DNA of 64,000 bases. It comes from Rhodoferax ferrireducens (GTDB lineage: Bacteria > Pseudomonadota > Gammaproteobacteria > Burkholderiales > Burkholderiaceae_C). Under the pieces are notes generated by a model, which ran no database searches, was not told the origin of the DNA, and saw only the letters and a list, made by a program, of their open reading frames with translations. The stretch is from assembly GCA_002083775.1 (NCBI GenBank), contig MTEI01000015.1, positions 1 to 64,000 on the forward strand, in the 5' to 3' direction. Position 1 is the stretch's first letter, and each line of letters opens with the position of its first letter. The position numbers and the translations under genes are program-made. Shown here in pieces: positions 1 to 7,754 of the stretch.

Positions 1-17
1 AGTGCGCCAACACCTCA

Positions 18-72
18 GACGCGCGCCTTGCCACCCAAAGCCCGGTCACCTGACCCAATCACCCTGCCCGAG
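18..72 (+). repeat. Left arm of a 55-bp inverted repeat
   Basis: By hand alignment this arm matches the reverse complement of 285-339 at about 48 of 55 positions. The shared core includes AAAGCCCGGTC and ACCCAATCACC, and the pair is separated by 212 bp. Inverted ends enclosing a short gene-free spacer resemble a MITE-like non-autonomous element, but no target-site duplication was identified. Confidence 0.7.
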
Positions 73-103
73 GCATGTGAGTCATCGTGAGATTTTTTAC
101 GAG

Positions 104-153
104 AAAAATGCCTCTAGCCCTTTAGCAGTATGGGCTGGCAGCTATAACTTTGA
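104..153 (+). repeat. Comamonad-type AGCCC/GGGCT hairpin repeat, copy 1
   Basis: The sequence has the family pattern: a CCTCT lead-in, AGCCC, about 10 nt, GGGCT, a few bases, then AGCTAT and an AT-rich tail. AGCCC and GGGCT can pair as a small hairpin. The same pattern recurs at 6951, 23171, 52516 and 61688, and in degenerate form at 13196, 40806 and 43323. Confidence 0.75.
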
Positions 154-284
154 GTCAAAGGGTGTACTCAAGGCGCTTGATACATCAGTCAACCAACTCG
201 CCACTGAATCCTGAGCGGTTACCGTGCGCGACGCATCGCTAGAAACTTGCCTTTGCCTTCCCCCGCCTGCCTTTCCAACAACGT

Positions 285-339
285 CTCGGGCGCGGTGATT
301 GGGTTAGGCGACCGGGCTTTGGGGCACAAGGCGCGCGTC
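285..339 (-). repeat. Right arm of the 55-bp inverted repeat
   Basis: This is the reverse-complement partner of 18-72. Differences cluster in a three-base block (CCA against TGC) and four single or double substitutions. The arms are imperfect, so the element is either old or two copies of a dispersed repeat that happen to face each other. Confidence 0.7.
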
Positions 340-472
340 AACGGCCCTGCGCGCCACCACCCTAACCCCGCGCGTGATTGCGCCCCAAAACCGCATGCGC
401 CTGACCCGGTCGCCGCGCCATTTATCCCAGCCGAAAACCACAGCCACAGCCACCAAGCCGCACCCGCAGCAG

Positions 473-2653
473 TCAGGCAAGGGCGGCAGTGGTTTCCAGC
501 GTGTCAAGCCAGGTTTGCAGCGCCGCGCCAAACAGCGGGCGGCTGCCCAGGTAGCCCTGCATCACATCGCAACCCAGGCACTTCAAGGTGTCACGCTCGG
601 CCACGGTCTCAACCCCCTCGGCCGTCACCAGCAGACCCAGGCCGTGGCCCATCTCGATCATGGTTTTGACCAGCTGCTGGCTGGCCGGTTTGTCGGCCAG
701 GTCGGTGACAAAACTGCGGTCGATTTTGAGCTCGCTCACCGGGAGCTGCTGCAAATACGCCAGTGACGAATAACCCGTGCCAAAGTCGTCAATCGACAGC
801 TGCACGCCCATATCGCGCAGGCTGTGCAGCAGCGCAATGCTGCTCTGCGCGTCATGCATCAGGCCGCTCTCGACAATCTCCAGGCGCAGGCGGGTGGGGT
901 CCACACCATAGTGCTGTAGCGCAGACTGCACGCGTTGGCCAAAGCTGGCGTCTTGCAAGTCACGGGTGCTGACATTGACACTGATGCTCAAACCTGGCCA
1001 GCGCGGCTGCCAGTCTTGCAGCGTGCGCAGCGCATGCGCCAGCATCCAGTCGGTCACGCCAGTGATGGCACCGGTCTGCTCGGCAAAGGGCACAAATTCG
1101 GCTGGCGAGACAAAGCCGCGCTGCGGGTGCTGCCAGCGCACCAGCGCCTCGGCACCCACGGCGCGCCCGGTTTGCAGGCAAAACTTGGGCTGCAACCACA
1201 TTTGCAGTTGCGACTCGGCCAGCGCCAGGCGCAGGTCCGACAGCAGCCCCAAGTGGGACAGGCGCGCAGCCTCCTGCGCCGAGTTGTACCAGGCACAGCC
1301 TTGGGCGGCGCGCTTGGCGGCGTCCAGCGCCACCTCGGCATTGCGCAGCAGCGTGACCACCGGGGCCGCCTGATCCGTGGGCGCCTCGGCCAGGCCAAAG
1401 GTCAGGCTCAAGTCCACCCCTTGGCCGCTGCACTGAACTGGCTGTGCCATCGCCTGGCTCAGGCGCTGTTGCAGCCTCTCCAGCGGCGCGCGGCCGGCTT
1501 GACAACACAGTAGCGCAAAGATGCCGCCAGACACATGGGCCAGCAGCGGGGGCGCTGGCGGTAGCGGCACGTTGTCATCTGCTGCAGCCAATGTGGCCAG
1601 CACCGCTTGCGCACGGCGGGCTACTTCCTGAATCAGCAGGTCGCCGGTGGCAAAGCCCAGGGTTTCGTTGATGGCTTTGAGCCGCGCCAGGTCAAACAGC
1701 ATCAGGCTGCGCGCTGGGACCACGGTTGCGTCGTCTTGCTTGAGCAGGTAAGTGCGGTTGGGCAGACCCGTCAACGGGTCGCGAAAGGCCAGGCGTTCAA
1801 TCTCTTGTTCGCGCTGGGCGATGGCACCGGTCATGGCGCCCAGCGCCTGGCCCACACGGTCAATTTCTTCGCTGCTGCTGGCTAGCGCCGGGGGCTGGTA
1901 GTCGCCTGCGGCAATGCGCCGGGCCACGTCTTCCAGCTGGCGCATCGGCACCAGCACACTGCGGGTGGTGCGCAGCGCCAGCACGCCAGCCAGCACCACC
2001 GCCAGCGCCGAGAGCAGCAGCACGGCAAAAGTCAGCTCTTCAAAGCGCTGCTGCGCCAGCTGCACCTCTTGCTCGACCCGTTCGCGCTCGCGGTTGACCA
2101 GCGCGTTGGACAGGCGCAGCAGCTCGGCCATGGCAGGTTTGACCTGCTGAACGTAGGCGTGCATGGCCGCGGCGGGGTCGTCGGCCTCAATCTGGTCGAC
2201 GGTGGCAATAAATGCGTCGAAATAGGTGGCGCGCGCGGCGCTGAGCTGCAGCAGGATCTGCTCTTGCGCAGGTTCGTCGAGTTGGCCTTGCAGCGCGGCC
2301 ACCATGCCGTCGATGCGGCGGTTGCGCTCATCCACATCGCCGTACATCGGCACACGCTGCTCGCGCGGGGCGTTCATCAGCTGCAGCAACGCGTTGCCGG
2401 CCCCCTCGGTGGTGAGCGACAGGGCCTGCACGCGCAGCAGGCGCTGCATGTCGTGGGTGGCAAACCGCTCGGTCAGGGCGGTCACGGTGCGAATCTGCCA
2501 CACCGCCAGCGACAAGGCCAGCAGCATCAGCCCCACCAGCAAGCCAAAGCCCAGCGCCAAGCGCCAGCCCAGCCTGCGCGGCCAACGGCCCGGTGGCGCT
2601 GACGGCCTTCGCCCAGGGGGCTGGGCTTCTACAAAGGACCGGTCAGGTTTCAT
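473..2653 (-). CDS. Membrane-anchored c-di-GMP phosphodiesterase (HAMP, degenerate GGDEF, EAL)
   Basis: A 726-residue inner-membrane protein predicted to hydrolyse cyclic di-GMP. It has a membrane segment at about 30-52, a periplasmic helical region (53-207), a second membrane segment at 208-227, HAMP (about 228-285), a GGDEF-like domain (about 290-455) and EAL (about 475-715). The cyclase signature is SGGIF at 375-379, so cyclase activity is probably lost. The EAL domain keeps EAL at 502-504, NVS, VES, DDFGTG at 622-627, KID and the late AEGVE and QGY motifs, so phosphodiesterase activity is likely. It begins only 24 bp after bufC on the same strand and could be read through from the bufferin operon; the gap could also hold its own promoter. 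The periplasmic ligand is unknown. Confidence 0.9.
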   Translation of the reverse strand: MKPDRSFVEAQPPGRRPSAPPGRWPRRLGWRLALGFGLLVGLMLLALSLAVWQIRTVTALTERFATHDMQRLLRVQALSLTTEGAGNALLQLMNAPREQRVPMYGDVDERNRRIDGMVAALQGQLDEPAQEQILLQLSAARATYFDAFIATVDQIEADDPAAAMHAYVQQVKPAMAELLRLSNALVNRERERVEQEVQLAQQRFEELTFAVLLLSALAVVLAGVLALRTTRSVLVPMRQLEDVARRIAAGDYQPPALASSSEEIDRVGQALGAMTGAIAQREQEIERLAFRDPLTGLPNRTYLLKQDDATVVPARSLMLFDLARLKAINETLGFATGDLLIQEVARRAQAVLATLAAADDNVPLPPAPPLLAHVSGGIFALLCCQAGRAPLERLQQRLSQAMAQPVQCSGQGVDLSLTFGLAEAPTDQAAPVVTLLRNAEVALDAAKRAAQGCAWYNSAQEAARLSHLGLLSDLRLALAESQLQMWLQPKFCLQTGRAVGAEALVRWQHPQRGFVSPAEFVPFAEQTGAITGVTDWMLAHALRTLQDWQPRWPGLSISVNVSTRDLQDASFGQRVQSALQHYGVDPTRLRLEIVESGLMHDAQSSIALLHSLRDMGVQLSIDDFGTGYSSLAYLQQLPVSELKIDRSFVTDLADKPASQQLVKTMIEMGHGLGLLVTAEGVETVAERDTLKCLGCDVMQGYLGSRPLFGAALQTWLDTLETTAALA

Positions 2654-2677
2654 GCTTTGGAACGATTTTTAAACCGG

Positions 2678-3478
2678 TTAGGGCGGGGCCAAATCGGTTG
2701 GGCTGGCGCTGGCTGGGTGAGAGCCTAACAGCAAGCCGCTTTGCACCGCCAGCGGCAGCCAGGCGGCAATGTCCAGCACGGGTGCCTGCTGCAGCGCCAC
2801 ACCCAGCGTGTGCCCAGCCAGCAGGGCCGTGATGAAGGCCCGTTCACCCGGGAGCGCCTGGCGCAGTTGCGCCCGCAGCCCACTGCGCCAGATGAGCGCC
2901 TCTTCACCCACGCCAAGCTGCAGCAACTGCCTGACTGCGGTGAAGTCGGGCACCTCAGCCGCGTGCGCCTGGACCATGCTCACGATGGGCCAGGCGCTGG
3001 CTTGCGTACTGCAGCCGGGGCTCAGGCGCAACAGCAGTTCAGCGGGGTCGTGGGTGGTGAGCAGCGCCAGACTGGCGGCGTCCCCTTGGGCATCGGCCGC
3101 GCTGGCACTTTGGTGCAGCGCCCATTCAAGGCGCGCCACATCCGACAGATAGGGCACGTCTTGCAGCTGGGTGCTGGCGGCCACAAAGTCTGCCAGCGCA
3201 GCGCCCCACTGCGCCATATCGCCACACGCAGGCGGGCTGGCGTGCCAGAAAGCGCGGGCCAGGGCGGCAAAGCTCTGGCTGCCCAGCAACTGCGCCAGCA
3301 CCGGGTAGGCCCCCTGTAGCGCGCGCTGGCCCAGCGCGTGGCCGTTGGCCTGATAAGCCTGCAGACCCCGGGCCCAGGGACCGTCGGTATGCGCTGCCAA
3401 CGCGTTGGCCGCCAATTCGGCGGGCCAGTCAAACAACACGGCCAGCAAGGCCTCCTGCTGCCGGGCCAGCGCGCTCAT
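2678..3478 (-). CDS. bufC: BufC/HvfC-type partner protein (DUF2063)
   Basis: A 266-residue protein of the DUF2063 (HvfC/BufC N-terminal) family. In bufferin and related RiPP systems this protein is the partner that hands the precursor peptide to the DUF692 oxidase. The start is set by a 4-bp ATGA overlap with bufB, giving a protein beginning MSALARQQE; longer upstream forms would lie inside bufB. The N-terminal 100 residues carry the LARQQ...LLAVLFD and Y...YPVLAQLLG features of the family. The C-terminal half is helical and less conserved. The order bufA-bufB-bufC with tight spacing supports the call. No DoxX-like bufD follows; an EAL protein takes that place. Confidence 0.85.
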   Translation of the reverse strand: MSALARQQEALLAVLFDWPAELAANALAAHTDGPWARGLQAYQANGHALGQRALQGAYPVLAQLLGSQSFAALARAFWHASPPACGDMAQWGAALADFVAASTQLQDVPYLSDVARLEWALHQSASAADAQGDAASLALLTTHDPAELLLRLSPGCSTQASAWPIVSMVQAHAAEVPDFTAVRQLLQLGVGEEALIWRSGLRAQLRQALPGERAFITALLAGHTLGVALQQAPVLDIAAWLPLAVQSGLLLGSHPASASPTDLAPP

Positions 3479-4383
3479 GGCCGGGCTCCCGTGGTCACGG
3501 CTTGGGCCAAAGTGTTGGCGCGATGGGCCTCGGCCAGCAATACATCCAGTGCAGGAACGTCGGTGTCCCATTCGATCAGCGTGGGTACCACCCCAAAGCG
3601 GGTGATTGCATGCTGGTAAATCTGCCAGACCGGCTCACATACCGGGCTGCCGTGGTCGTCAATCACGATCTCGTCGGCGCGATCACCGCCGGGCGCAGCA
3701 TCCACATGGCAGTGCCCGGCCAGGTGAATCTCGCCCACCTGCGCGGGGTCGATGGCATCGATCCAGTCCAGGCAATGCTGCAGCGGGTCGCCCGCCGAGC
3801 CCTTCAATGCGTCGTTGAGCGCGTTCACATAAATGTTGTTGACATCCACCAGCAAGGCACAGCCTGTGCGCGTTGCCAGCGTGGTCAAAAATTCGGTCTC
3901 GGGCATCATCCAAGCGCCAGGCTGGGGCCGCCAGCGCAGGTAAGCCGAGAGGTTTTCCACCATAAAGCGCCGTTGCAGCCGGTCTTGGACCCGCTGCACA
4001 TTGGCGCACAGCACGTCCAGCGCCTCAGCAGAAAACGGGATCGGCAGCAAATCAGCCGCATGCACCATCGGTGCGCCGGGTCGACCCGCCCAGCGTCCAC
4101 GGGCAAAACTGGCGTGGTCACTCACACGCACCGGTTCAATGCGTTGCACCAGGTGCGCCAGTTGGTCCAGATGCCAGGCATCCAGCCCCACCGCCGAGCC
4201 CAGCGACAAGCCTACGCCGTGCAGGCTGATCGGGTAGTCCGCCCGGCCCCGCTCCAGCACCGCCAGTGCCGCGCCACCCTGGGCAAAAAAGTTCTCGGAG
4301 TGCACCTCCAGAAACCCCAGATCCGGCTGGCGCGCCAGCACCTCAGCGTAATGCGGTTGGCGCCAGCCGATACCGGGGTGCAT
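3475..4383 (-). CDS. bufB: BufB: DUF692 multinuclear non-haem iron oxidase (MNIO)
   Basis: A 302-residue DUF692/MNIO protein with a TIM-barrel fold. Family members use two or three iron atoms to modify cysteines of a RiPP precursor; in bufferins they form metal-binding thiooxazole or related groups. Visible family features are GIGWR near the N-terminus, EVHSENFF with acidic and histidine ligands, [26 protein letters not shown], a VDVNNIYVN segment, GEIHLAGH and the closing LIEWD. The histidines and acids expected for iron binding are present. It lies between bufA (3 bp upstream) and bufC (4-bp overlap). Its substrate is presumably the BufA peptide next door. It acts in the cytoplasm before export of the precursor. 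Confidence 0.92.
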   Translation of the reverse strand: MHPGIGWRQPHYAEVLARQPDLGFLEVHSENFFAQGGAALAVLERGRADYPISLHGVGLSLGSAVGLDAWHLDQLAHLVQRIEPVRVSDHASFARGRWAGRPGAPMVHAADLLPIPFSAEALDVLCANVQRVQDRLQRRFMVENLSAYLRWRPQPGAWMMPETEFLTTLATRTGCALLVDVNNIYVNALNDALKGSAGDPLQHCLDWIDAIDPAQVGEIHLAGHCHVDAAPGGDRADEIVIDDHGSPVCEPVWQIYQHAITRFGVVPTLIEWDTDVPALDVLLAEAHRANTLAQAVTTGARP

Positions 4384-4386
4384 GGT

Positions 4387-4659
4387 TCAGCTCTTGCTCA
4401 TGGCTTTGGCCTCGTCCATGGACAGGCCTTTCATGTCTTTGCAGGTGCCTTTGGCCACGTATTTCCATTCACCTTTGTCCATATCCACCTTGGACTGGCC
4501 AGCGCATGAGTGGGTGCCCGCCAGGTTGGCACAGTCGTTTTGACCGGCCTTGGCAATGCCAAAGCATTTTTCTTTTTCGGCAGCAGCCACCGGGCCAGCG
4601 GCCAGGGCCAAAGTCATCAGTGAAGCGGCAGCGGTGGCAATAAGGGCACGTTGGTTCAT
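4387..4659 (-). CDS. bufA: BufA: DUF2282-type bufferin precursor with signal peptide
   Basis: A 90-residue precursor peptide. An N-terminal signal sequence ([14 protein letters not shown] then a hydrophobic run ending near AAAEKEK) targets it for export. The mature part has four cysteines, in KCFGIAK, NDCAN, HSCAG and GTCKD, the pattern of DUF2282 bufferins whose cysteines are modified by BufB. The product is thought to bind copper or other thiophilic metals in the periplasm and so protect the cell. The start is chosen from an AGGAG Shine-Dalgarno and the signal peptide; the longer open frame upstream has no such support. It is the first gene of the operon and is divergent from an ECF sigma factor, which suggests metal-stress control. 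Confidence 0.9.
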   Translation of the reverse strand: MNQRALIATAAASLMTLALAAGPVAAAEKEKCFGIAKAGQNDCANLAGTHSCAGQSKVDMDKGEWKYVAKGTCKDMKGLSMDEAKAMSKS

Positions 4660-4750
4660 GGGTAAATCTCCTGAAAAGTGGAAAGTGACAAAGAAAAGGC
4701 CATTGACCCGCGCGTCCATTCTGGCCAGTCTGCCTGACCGCGCTGGTGAA

Positions 4751-4782
4751 GGTTTAGTCAGGCCTGGCCCGCGTTCCTTACA
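4751..4782 (-). promoter_or_regulatory. Candidate ECF-sigma promoter of the bufferin operon
   Basis: On the minus strand TGTAAGGAAC (4773-4782) resembles the GGAAC-type -35 element used by ECF sigma factors. About 16 bases later comes TGACTAAACC or a register of it as a possible -10. It lies about 95-125 bp upstream of bufA. The -10 assignment is weak, so this is a suggestion only. Confidence 0.4.
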
Positions 4783-4827
4783 CTGGTGCCACATTTTTTT
4801 TGATTTTTATCAACCCGGACTGGTGAC

Positions 4828-5412
4828 ATGACGGCTGCAACCCCACCCGATTACGCGCAACAACTCGTCGGTCACCACGACGCCCTGATGCGCTTTGCCC
4901 GCCTGCAATTGCGCAACGAGGCTTGGGCCGAAGACGCGGTATCCGAAACCATGCTGGCCGCCCTGGCCAAACCGCAAGCGTTTGAAAACCGGTCGCAGCT
5001 CAAGACCTGGCTGATCGGCATCCTGAAGCACAAGGTGATCGACCTGCTGCGCCAGCACCGGCGCGAGATCAGCTCCACGCCCTTGAGCGCCGACGACAGC
5101 GCCGACCCGCTGGACATGATCGGCTTCAAACCAGATGGCCACTTCCTTGAGGCCCCCTGCGACTGGGGCAACCCGGAGCAAGACCTGAGCAGTCGCCAGT
5201 TCCTGACCATCATGGAAGCCTGCACCAACTTGCTGCCCGCCACCCAGGGACGGCTTTTTTTGATGCGCGAGTGGCTGGAGCTCTCCAGTGACGAAATCTG
5301 TAAGGAATTGGGCCTGACACCGACCAATCTCTACGTTCAGCTGCACCGCGCCAGGCTGCGGCTGCGCGAATGCCTGGAACTCAACTGGTTTGCAAAAACC
5401 CTCGCACCCTGA
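4828..5412 (+). CDS. ECF-family RNA polymerase sigma factor
   Basis: A 194-residue group 4 (ECF) sigma factor. Region 2 spans about residues 12-80 (HHDALMRFARLQL, AEDAVSETMLAAL, SQLKTWLIGILKHKVID) and region 4 spans about 125-185 (RLFLMREWLELSSDEICKEL, then the recognition helix around TPTNLYVQLHRARLRLRE). It binds core polymerase and directs it to stress promoters. It is divergent from bufA with a 168-bp shared regulatory region and is followed by a short zinc-finger protein that could be its anti-sigma factor. Control of the bufferin operon is inferred from position and from the GGAAC-like motif; related ECF-bufferin pairings are known in other proteobacteria. Confidence 0.92.
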   Translation: MTAATPPDYAQQLVGHHDALMRFARLQLRNEAWAEDAVSETMLAALAKPQAFENRSQLKTWLIGILKHKVIDLLRQHRREISSTPLSADDSADPLDMIGFKPDGHFLEAPCDWGNPEQDLSSRQFLTIMEACTNLLPATQGRLFLMREWLELSSDEICKELGLTPTNLYVQLHRARLRLRECLELNWFAKTLAP

Positions 5413-5417
5413 TCACC

Positions 5418-5645
5418 ATGATGCCCCTGAACCGAAGCTGCAAAGAAGTTACCGCTCTGGTGATAGCGCGCGAAGACCGCGCCTTGCCCTGGCAGGATCG
5501 CCTGGCAGTGCGCATGCACATGGCCATCTGTGTCACCTGCCCCACCTTTGAGCGTCAGGTGCTGACCATGCGCAACGCCATGCGTCAGTGGCGCACCTAC
5601 CAGGAAACCGACGCTGGGCCCGGCACAGGTGACCCTCCGGTTTGA
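5418..5645 (+). CDS. Short zinc-finger (zf-HC2-like) candidate anti-sigma factor
   Basis: A 75-residue cytoplasmic protein starting MMPLNRSCKE, only 5 bp after the sigma gene. It has a cysteine in the SCKEV segment and a later H-x3-C-x2-C cluster (HMAICVTC), the spacing of zf-HC2 anti-sigma domains. There is no membrane segment. Anti-sigma proteins of this kind hold the ECF factor until metal or redox stress alters the zinc site. The start at 5418 is preferred because the longer frame begins inside the sigma gene. The role is inferred from the motif and operon position. Confidence 0.75.
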   Translation: MMPLNRSCKEVTALVIAREDRALPWQDRLAVRMHMAICVTCPTFERQVLTMRNAMRQWRTYQETDAGPGTGDPPV

Positions 5646-5653
5646 CCTGGGGT

Positions 5654-5669
5654 CGTGGTGAAAACCACG
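5654..5669 (+). terminator. GAAA-tetraloop hairpin after the sigma operon
   Basis: CGTGGT and ACCACG pair as a 6-bp stem closed by a GAAA loop, starting 9 bp after the stop of the zinc-finger gene. No U-run follows, so it may protect the RNA 3' end rather than terminate transcription alone. Confidence 0.4.
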
Positions 5670-5695
5670 CGATGAGCACTGATTTCAAAAAATAT

Positions 5696-5861
5696 TTTGC
5701 AAAACGGGAACTTGACGTATCATCCGGCTCGTATTGCCTCTGTTTGGGGCGGTATGGGTTTGCGGTGAATGCCAGTTTCGCGTCTTCTCTAAGTCTTCAG
5801 AGGTTTGGTTGCAGCGGTCATGGACTCCATCGCGTTTTGAGTTATTTTGAGGAGTCCTTTC
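5696..5861 (+). promoter_or_regulatory. Candidate promoter and long 5' leader of the RRM gene
   Basis: TTTGCA (5696-5701), 16 bp, TATCAT (5718-5723) is a plausible sigma-70 promoter. It would give a leader of about 130 nt before the ATG at 5862, with a GAGGAG Shine-Dalgarno (5849-5854). A long leader on a small RNA-binding protein gene suggests post-transcriptional or temperature control, but no known riboswitch was recognised. Confidence 0.4.
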
Positions 5862-6266
5862 ATGGGCAACAAACTTTACGTAGGCAACCTGCCTTATTCT
5901 TTCCGTGACGATGACCTGCAACAGGCGTTTTCCCAACACGGCACCGTTACCAGCGCCAAAGTCATGATGGAACGTGACACCGGCCGCTCCAAAGGTTTCG
6001 GTTTTGTCGAAATGGGTAGCGATGCTGAGGCACAGACCGCGATCAATGCCATGAATGGCCAACAATTTGGTGGCCGTGGCCTCGTGGTCAACGAAGCCCG
6101 TCCGATGGAACCGCGTCCTCCCCGCTCAGGTGGCGGCGGATTCGGCGGCGGCGGTGGTGGCGGCGGCTACGGTGGTGGTGGCAGCCGTTCAGGCGGCGGC
6201 GGTGGTGGTGGTTACGGTGGTGGTGGTGGTGGCGGCGGTTACGGCGGTGGCCGTAGCAGCTACTAA
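5862..6266 (+). CDS. Glycine-rich RRM RNA-binding protein
   Basis: A 134-residue protein with one RNA-recognition motif (residues 1-80) and a glycine-rich tail. RNP2 is KLYVGNL near residue 4 and RNP1 is KGFGFVEM near residue 46; both keep the aromatic residues that stack on RNA. From about residue 90 the tail is almost entirely Gly with scattered Tyr, Ser, Arg and Phe, a low-complexity pattern that can self-associate. Proteins of this type are common single-gene units in beta- and cyanobacteria and are often cold-induced. The start at 5862 is fixed by a GAGGAG Shine-Dalgarno 8 bp upstream. The tail is made of GGT/GGC repeats and may vary in length by slippage. Confidence 0.92.
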   Translation: MGNKLYVGNLPYSFRDDDLQQAFSQHGTVTSAKVMMERDTGRSKGFGFVEMGSDAEAQTAINAMNGQQFGGRGLVVNEARPMEPRPPRSGGGGFGGGGGGGGYGGGGSRSGGGGGGGYGGGGGGGGYGGGRSSY

Positions 6267-6300
6267 GCACTTACTGCTTGTCTCAGGCTTTGGCCTGACA

Positions 6301-6336
6301 CAAAAAGGGTCCCTCGGGGCCCTTTTTTGGTTTTGG
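6301..6336 (+). terminator. Rho-independent terminator of the RRM gene
   Basis: AAAAAGGGTCC and GGGGCCCTTTTTT form a strong hairpin with a short CTC loop, ending in a T-run. It lies 35 bp after the RRM stop and just before the end of the convergent SDR gene. Confidence 0.85.
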
Positions 6337-6344
6337 CGCCAGCT

Positions 6345-7121
6345 TCAAAGGTCAGTGCTGCGCGGCTTGCGCGGCCGCCCGGCCAACAGCTTGTCGAACA
6401 TGCTGTTGGGCAGCAGGCGCAGCAATTTGGCCACCACCCCCATTTGCCAGGGAATCACCCGGTAGCTGTCACCCGAGGCAATGGCCTGGAAGGCTTGGGC
6501 GGCAAATGCAGCAGGCTGCATCAGAAACGGCATGTTGTAAGCGTTGTTTTGCGTCAGCGGCGTGGCAATGTAGCCGGGGCACAGGGTGACCACCTTCACA
6601 CCGCTGCCGCGCAATTCACCACGCAGGCTCTCGCAATAGCTGATGACCGCGGCCTTGCTGGCGCAATAGGCACCATGCCCGGGCAAACCCCGGATGCCAG
6701 CCACACTGCCAATACCCACCAGCGTGCCTGACCCGCGCGAGCGCATCGCGGCAATGAACGGCCCAAAAGTGGCGGCCACACCCGTCACGTTGGTGGCCAG
6801 CACGCGCGCCATCACCGCCAGATCTTCGGCCAGGGCGGTATCCACGCCAATGCTGATGCCGGCATTGGCAATCACCACATCGGGCACACCTTGGTCCGCC
6901 ATGCAGTCTTGCGCCAGACGTTGCATGGCTGCAATGTCGACCACGTCAGCGCTATAAATTTGATATTTGTCAGCCCTTATTCCACTCGGGCCAAGCCATG
7001 ATTTGATCATGTCTCCACGGCGCGCAACCAAGGCCAGACGCCAGCCCTGTGCCGCGTAATGCAAGGCCAGCGCCTGGCCAATGCCGCTGGACGCGCCGGT
7101 GATCAGTACAAGCGGGGTCAT
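6345..7121 (-). CDS. Short-chain dehydrogenase/reductase (SDR)
   Basis: A 258-residue classical SDR of unknown substrate. It has the N-terminal cofactor loop TGASSGIG (residues 8-15), the NAG motif (IANAGIS), the catalytic serine in GIGSVAG and the YCASK active-site Tyr/Lys, then PGYIATP. The arginines after the second strand (VARR) favour NADP(H). It is the fourth gene after kdsD-kdsC-lptC, starting 18 bp beyond lptC, so it is probably co-transcribed with lipopolysaccharide genes. About residues 37-56 are encoded by a DNA stretch (6951-7007) that matches the family hairpin repeat, suggesting a repeat captured in frame within the variable helix after the second strand. Confidence 0.88.
   Translation of the reverse strand: MTPLVLITGASSGIGQALALHYAAQGWRLALVARRGDMIKSWLGPSGIRADKYQIYSADVVDIAAMQRLAQDCMADQGVPDVVIANAGISIGVDTALAEDLAVMARVLATNVTGVAATFGPFIAAMRSRGSGTLVGIGSVAGIRGLPGHGAYCASKAAVISYCESLRGELRGSGVKVVTLCPGYIATPLTQNNAYNMPFLMQPAAFAAQAFQAIASGDSYRVIPWQMGVVAKLLRLLPNSMFDKLLAGRPRKPRSTDL
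6951..7007 (-). repeat. Hairpin repeat copy inside the SDR gene
   Basis: On the minus strand the DNA reads GGCCC, 11 nt, AGGGCT, then an ATCAAATTTATAGC tail, matching the intergenic repeat. It is fully in frame in the SDR gene and carries no stop. Confidence 0.65.
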
Positions 7122-7139
7122 AGGCGAACCTGCACCTGG

Positions 7140-7754
7140 TCAGGGCTTGGCTGTGGGAAACAGCACACCCTTGACTCGCCCCTGCATCTGCAACACCTGA
7201 CCCTGATGGTCATACTCCATGCTGTTGGCGGTGAACCGGTCTTGCCCCCGCATCAAAATCACGGGCTGGTCTGACCTGACTTGTTCGGTGTTGACAAAAG
7301 CCAGCAAGTGCTCGCCCTGGAAAGTCATGGCCGGCTGCGCCTTGCCGGTTGCACTGACGGTGGCAGCGCGCAGCACGCGGGCGTCTCCCTTCAAGGTCAC
7401 TTCAGACGCGTCGCTGTTGGTCAGTGCCTGGCGGGCGGTGGCAGTGGTCAGGTGGCCCTGTTTGTCAAACGAACGGATGATCACCTGGTCAATTTCCAGG
7501 GTGTCGGTGTCCGGGAAATGCCGGGCCTCCAGGCCTTTGACCTCACTTTTGAGCTGGCCCTGGGCATCAAAAGTTTTGACCGCAAACTGGCGCATGTAGT
7601 AGTCGGGCAGATGCTGCACCGCCGCCACAGTGGCCACAGCGCCGCCCGACGGCGTACTGCGCACCAGCCAATAAGTGGCCATGGCGAGCGCTGCCATCAG
7701 CAGCAAGGGCAGATACAGCGTCAACCGATCCAGGGCCCAGCGCAGGGTATTCAC
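7140..7754 (-). CDS. lptC: LptC, lipopolysaccharide export protein
   Basis: A 204-residue bitopic inner-membrane protein. A single N-terminal membrane segment (about residues 13-31, LYLPLLLMAALAM) is followed by the periplasmic OstA-like beta-jellyroll. LptC receives LPS from LptB2FG and passes it to LptA across the periplasm. Typical features are DYYMRQF, a KSEVKGLEARHFPDTDTLEID segment (broken here by strand turns) and VTLKGDARV. It starts 3 bp inside the kdsC end. The usual downstream lptA-lptB pair is absent; an SDR gene follows instead. Confidence 0.92.
   Translation of the reverse strand: MNTLRWALDRLTLYLPLLLMAALAMATYWLVRSTPSGGAVATVAAVQHLPDYYMRQFAVKTFDAQGQLKSEVKGLEARHFPDTDTLEIDQVIIRSFDKQGHLTTATARQALTNSDASEVTLKGDARVLRAATVSATGKAQPAMTFQGEHLLAFVNTEQVRSDQPVILMRGQDRFTANSMEYDHQGQVLQMQGRVKGVLFPTAKP

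Larger units (their letters stand above)
1..472. other. Gene-free left edge with inverted repeats
   Basis: I see no convincing gene here. Short open frames on both strands have low-complexity proline/arginine-rich translations and no recognisable domain. The stretch contains a 55-bp inverted repeat pair (18-72 and 285-339) enclosing one copy of the family hairpin repeat (104-153). The remainder (340-472) lies downstream of the EAL gene, which reads leftward and stops at 473, and shows no clear terminator. Confidence 0.6.
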
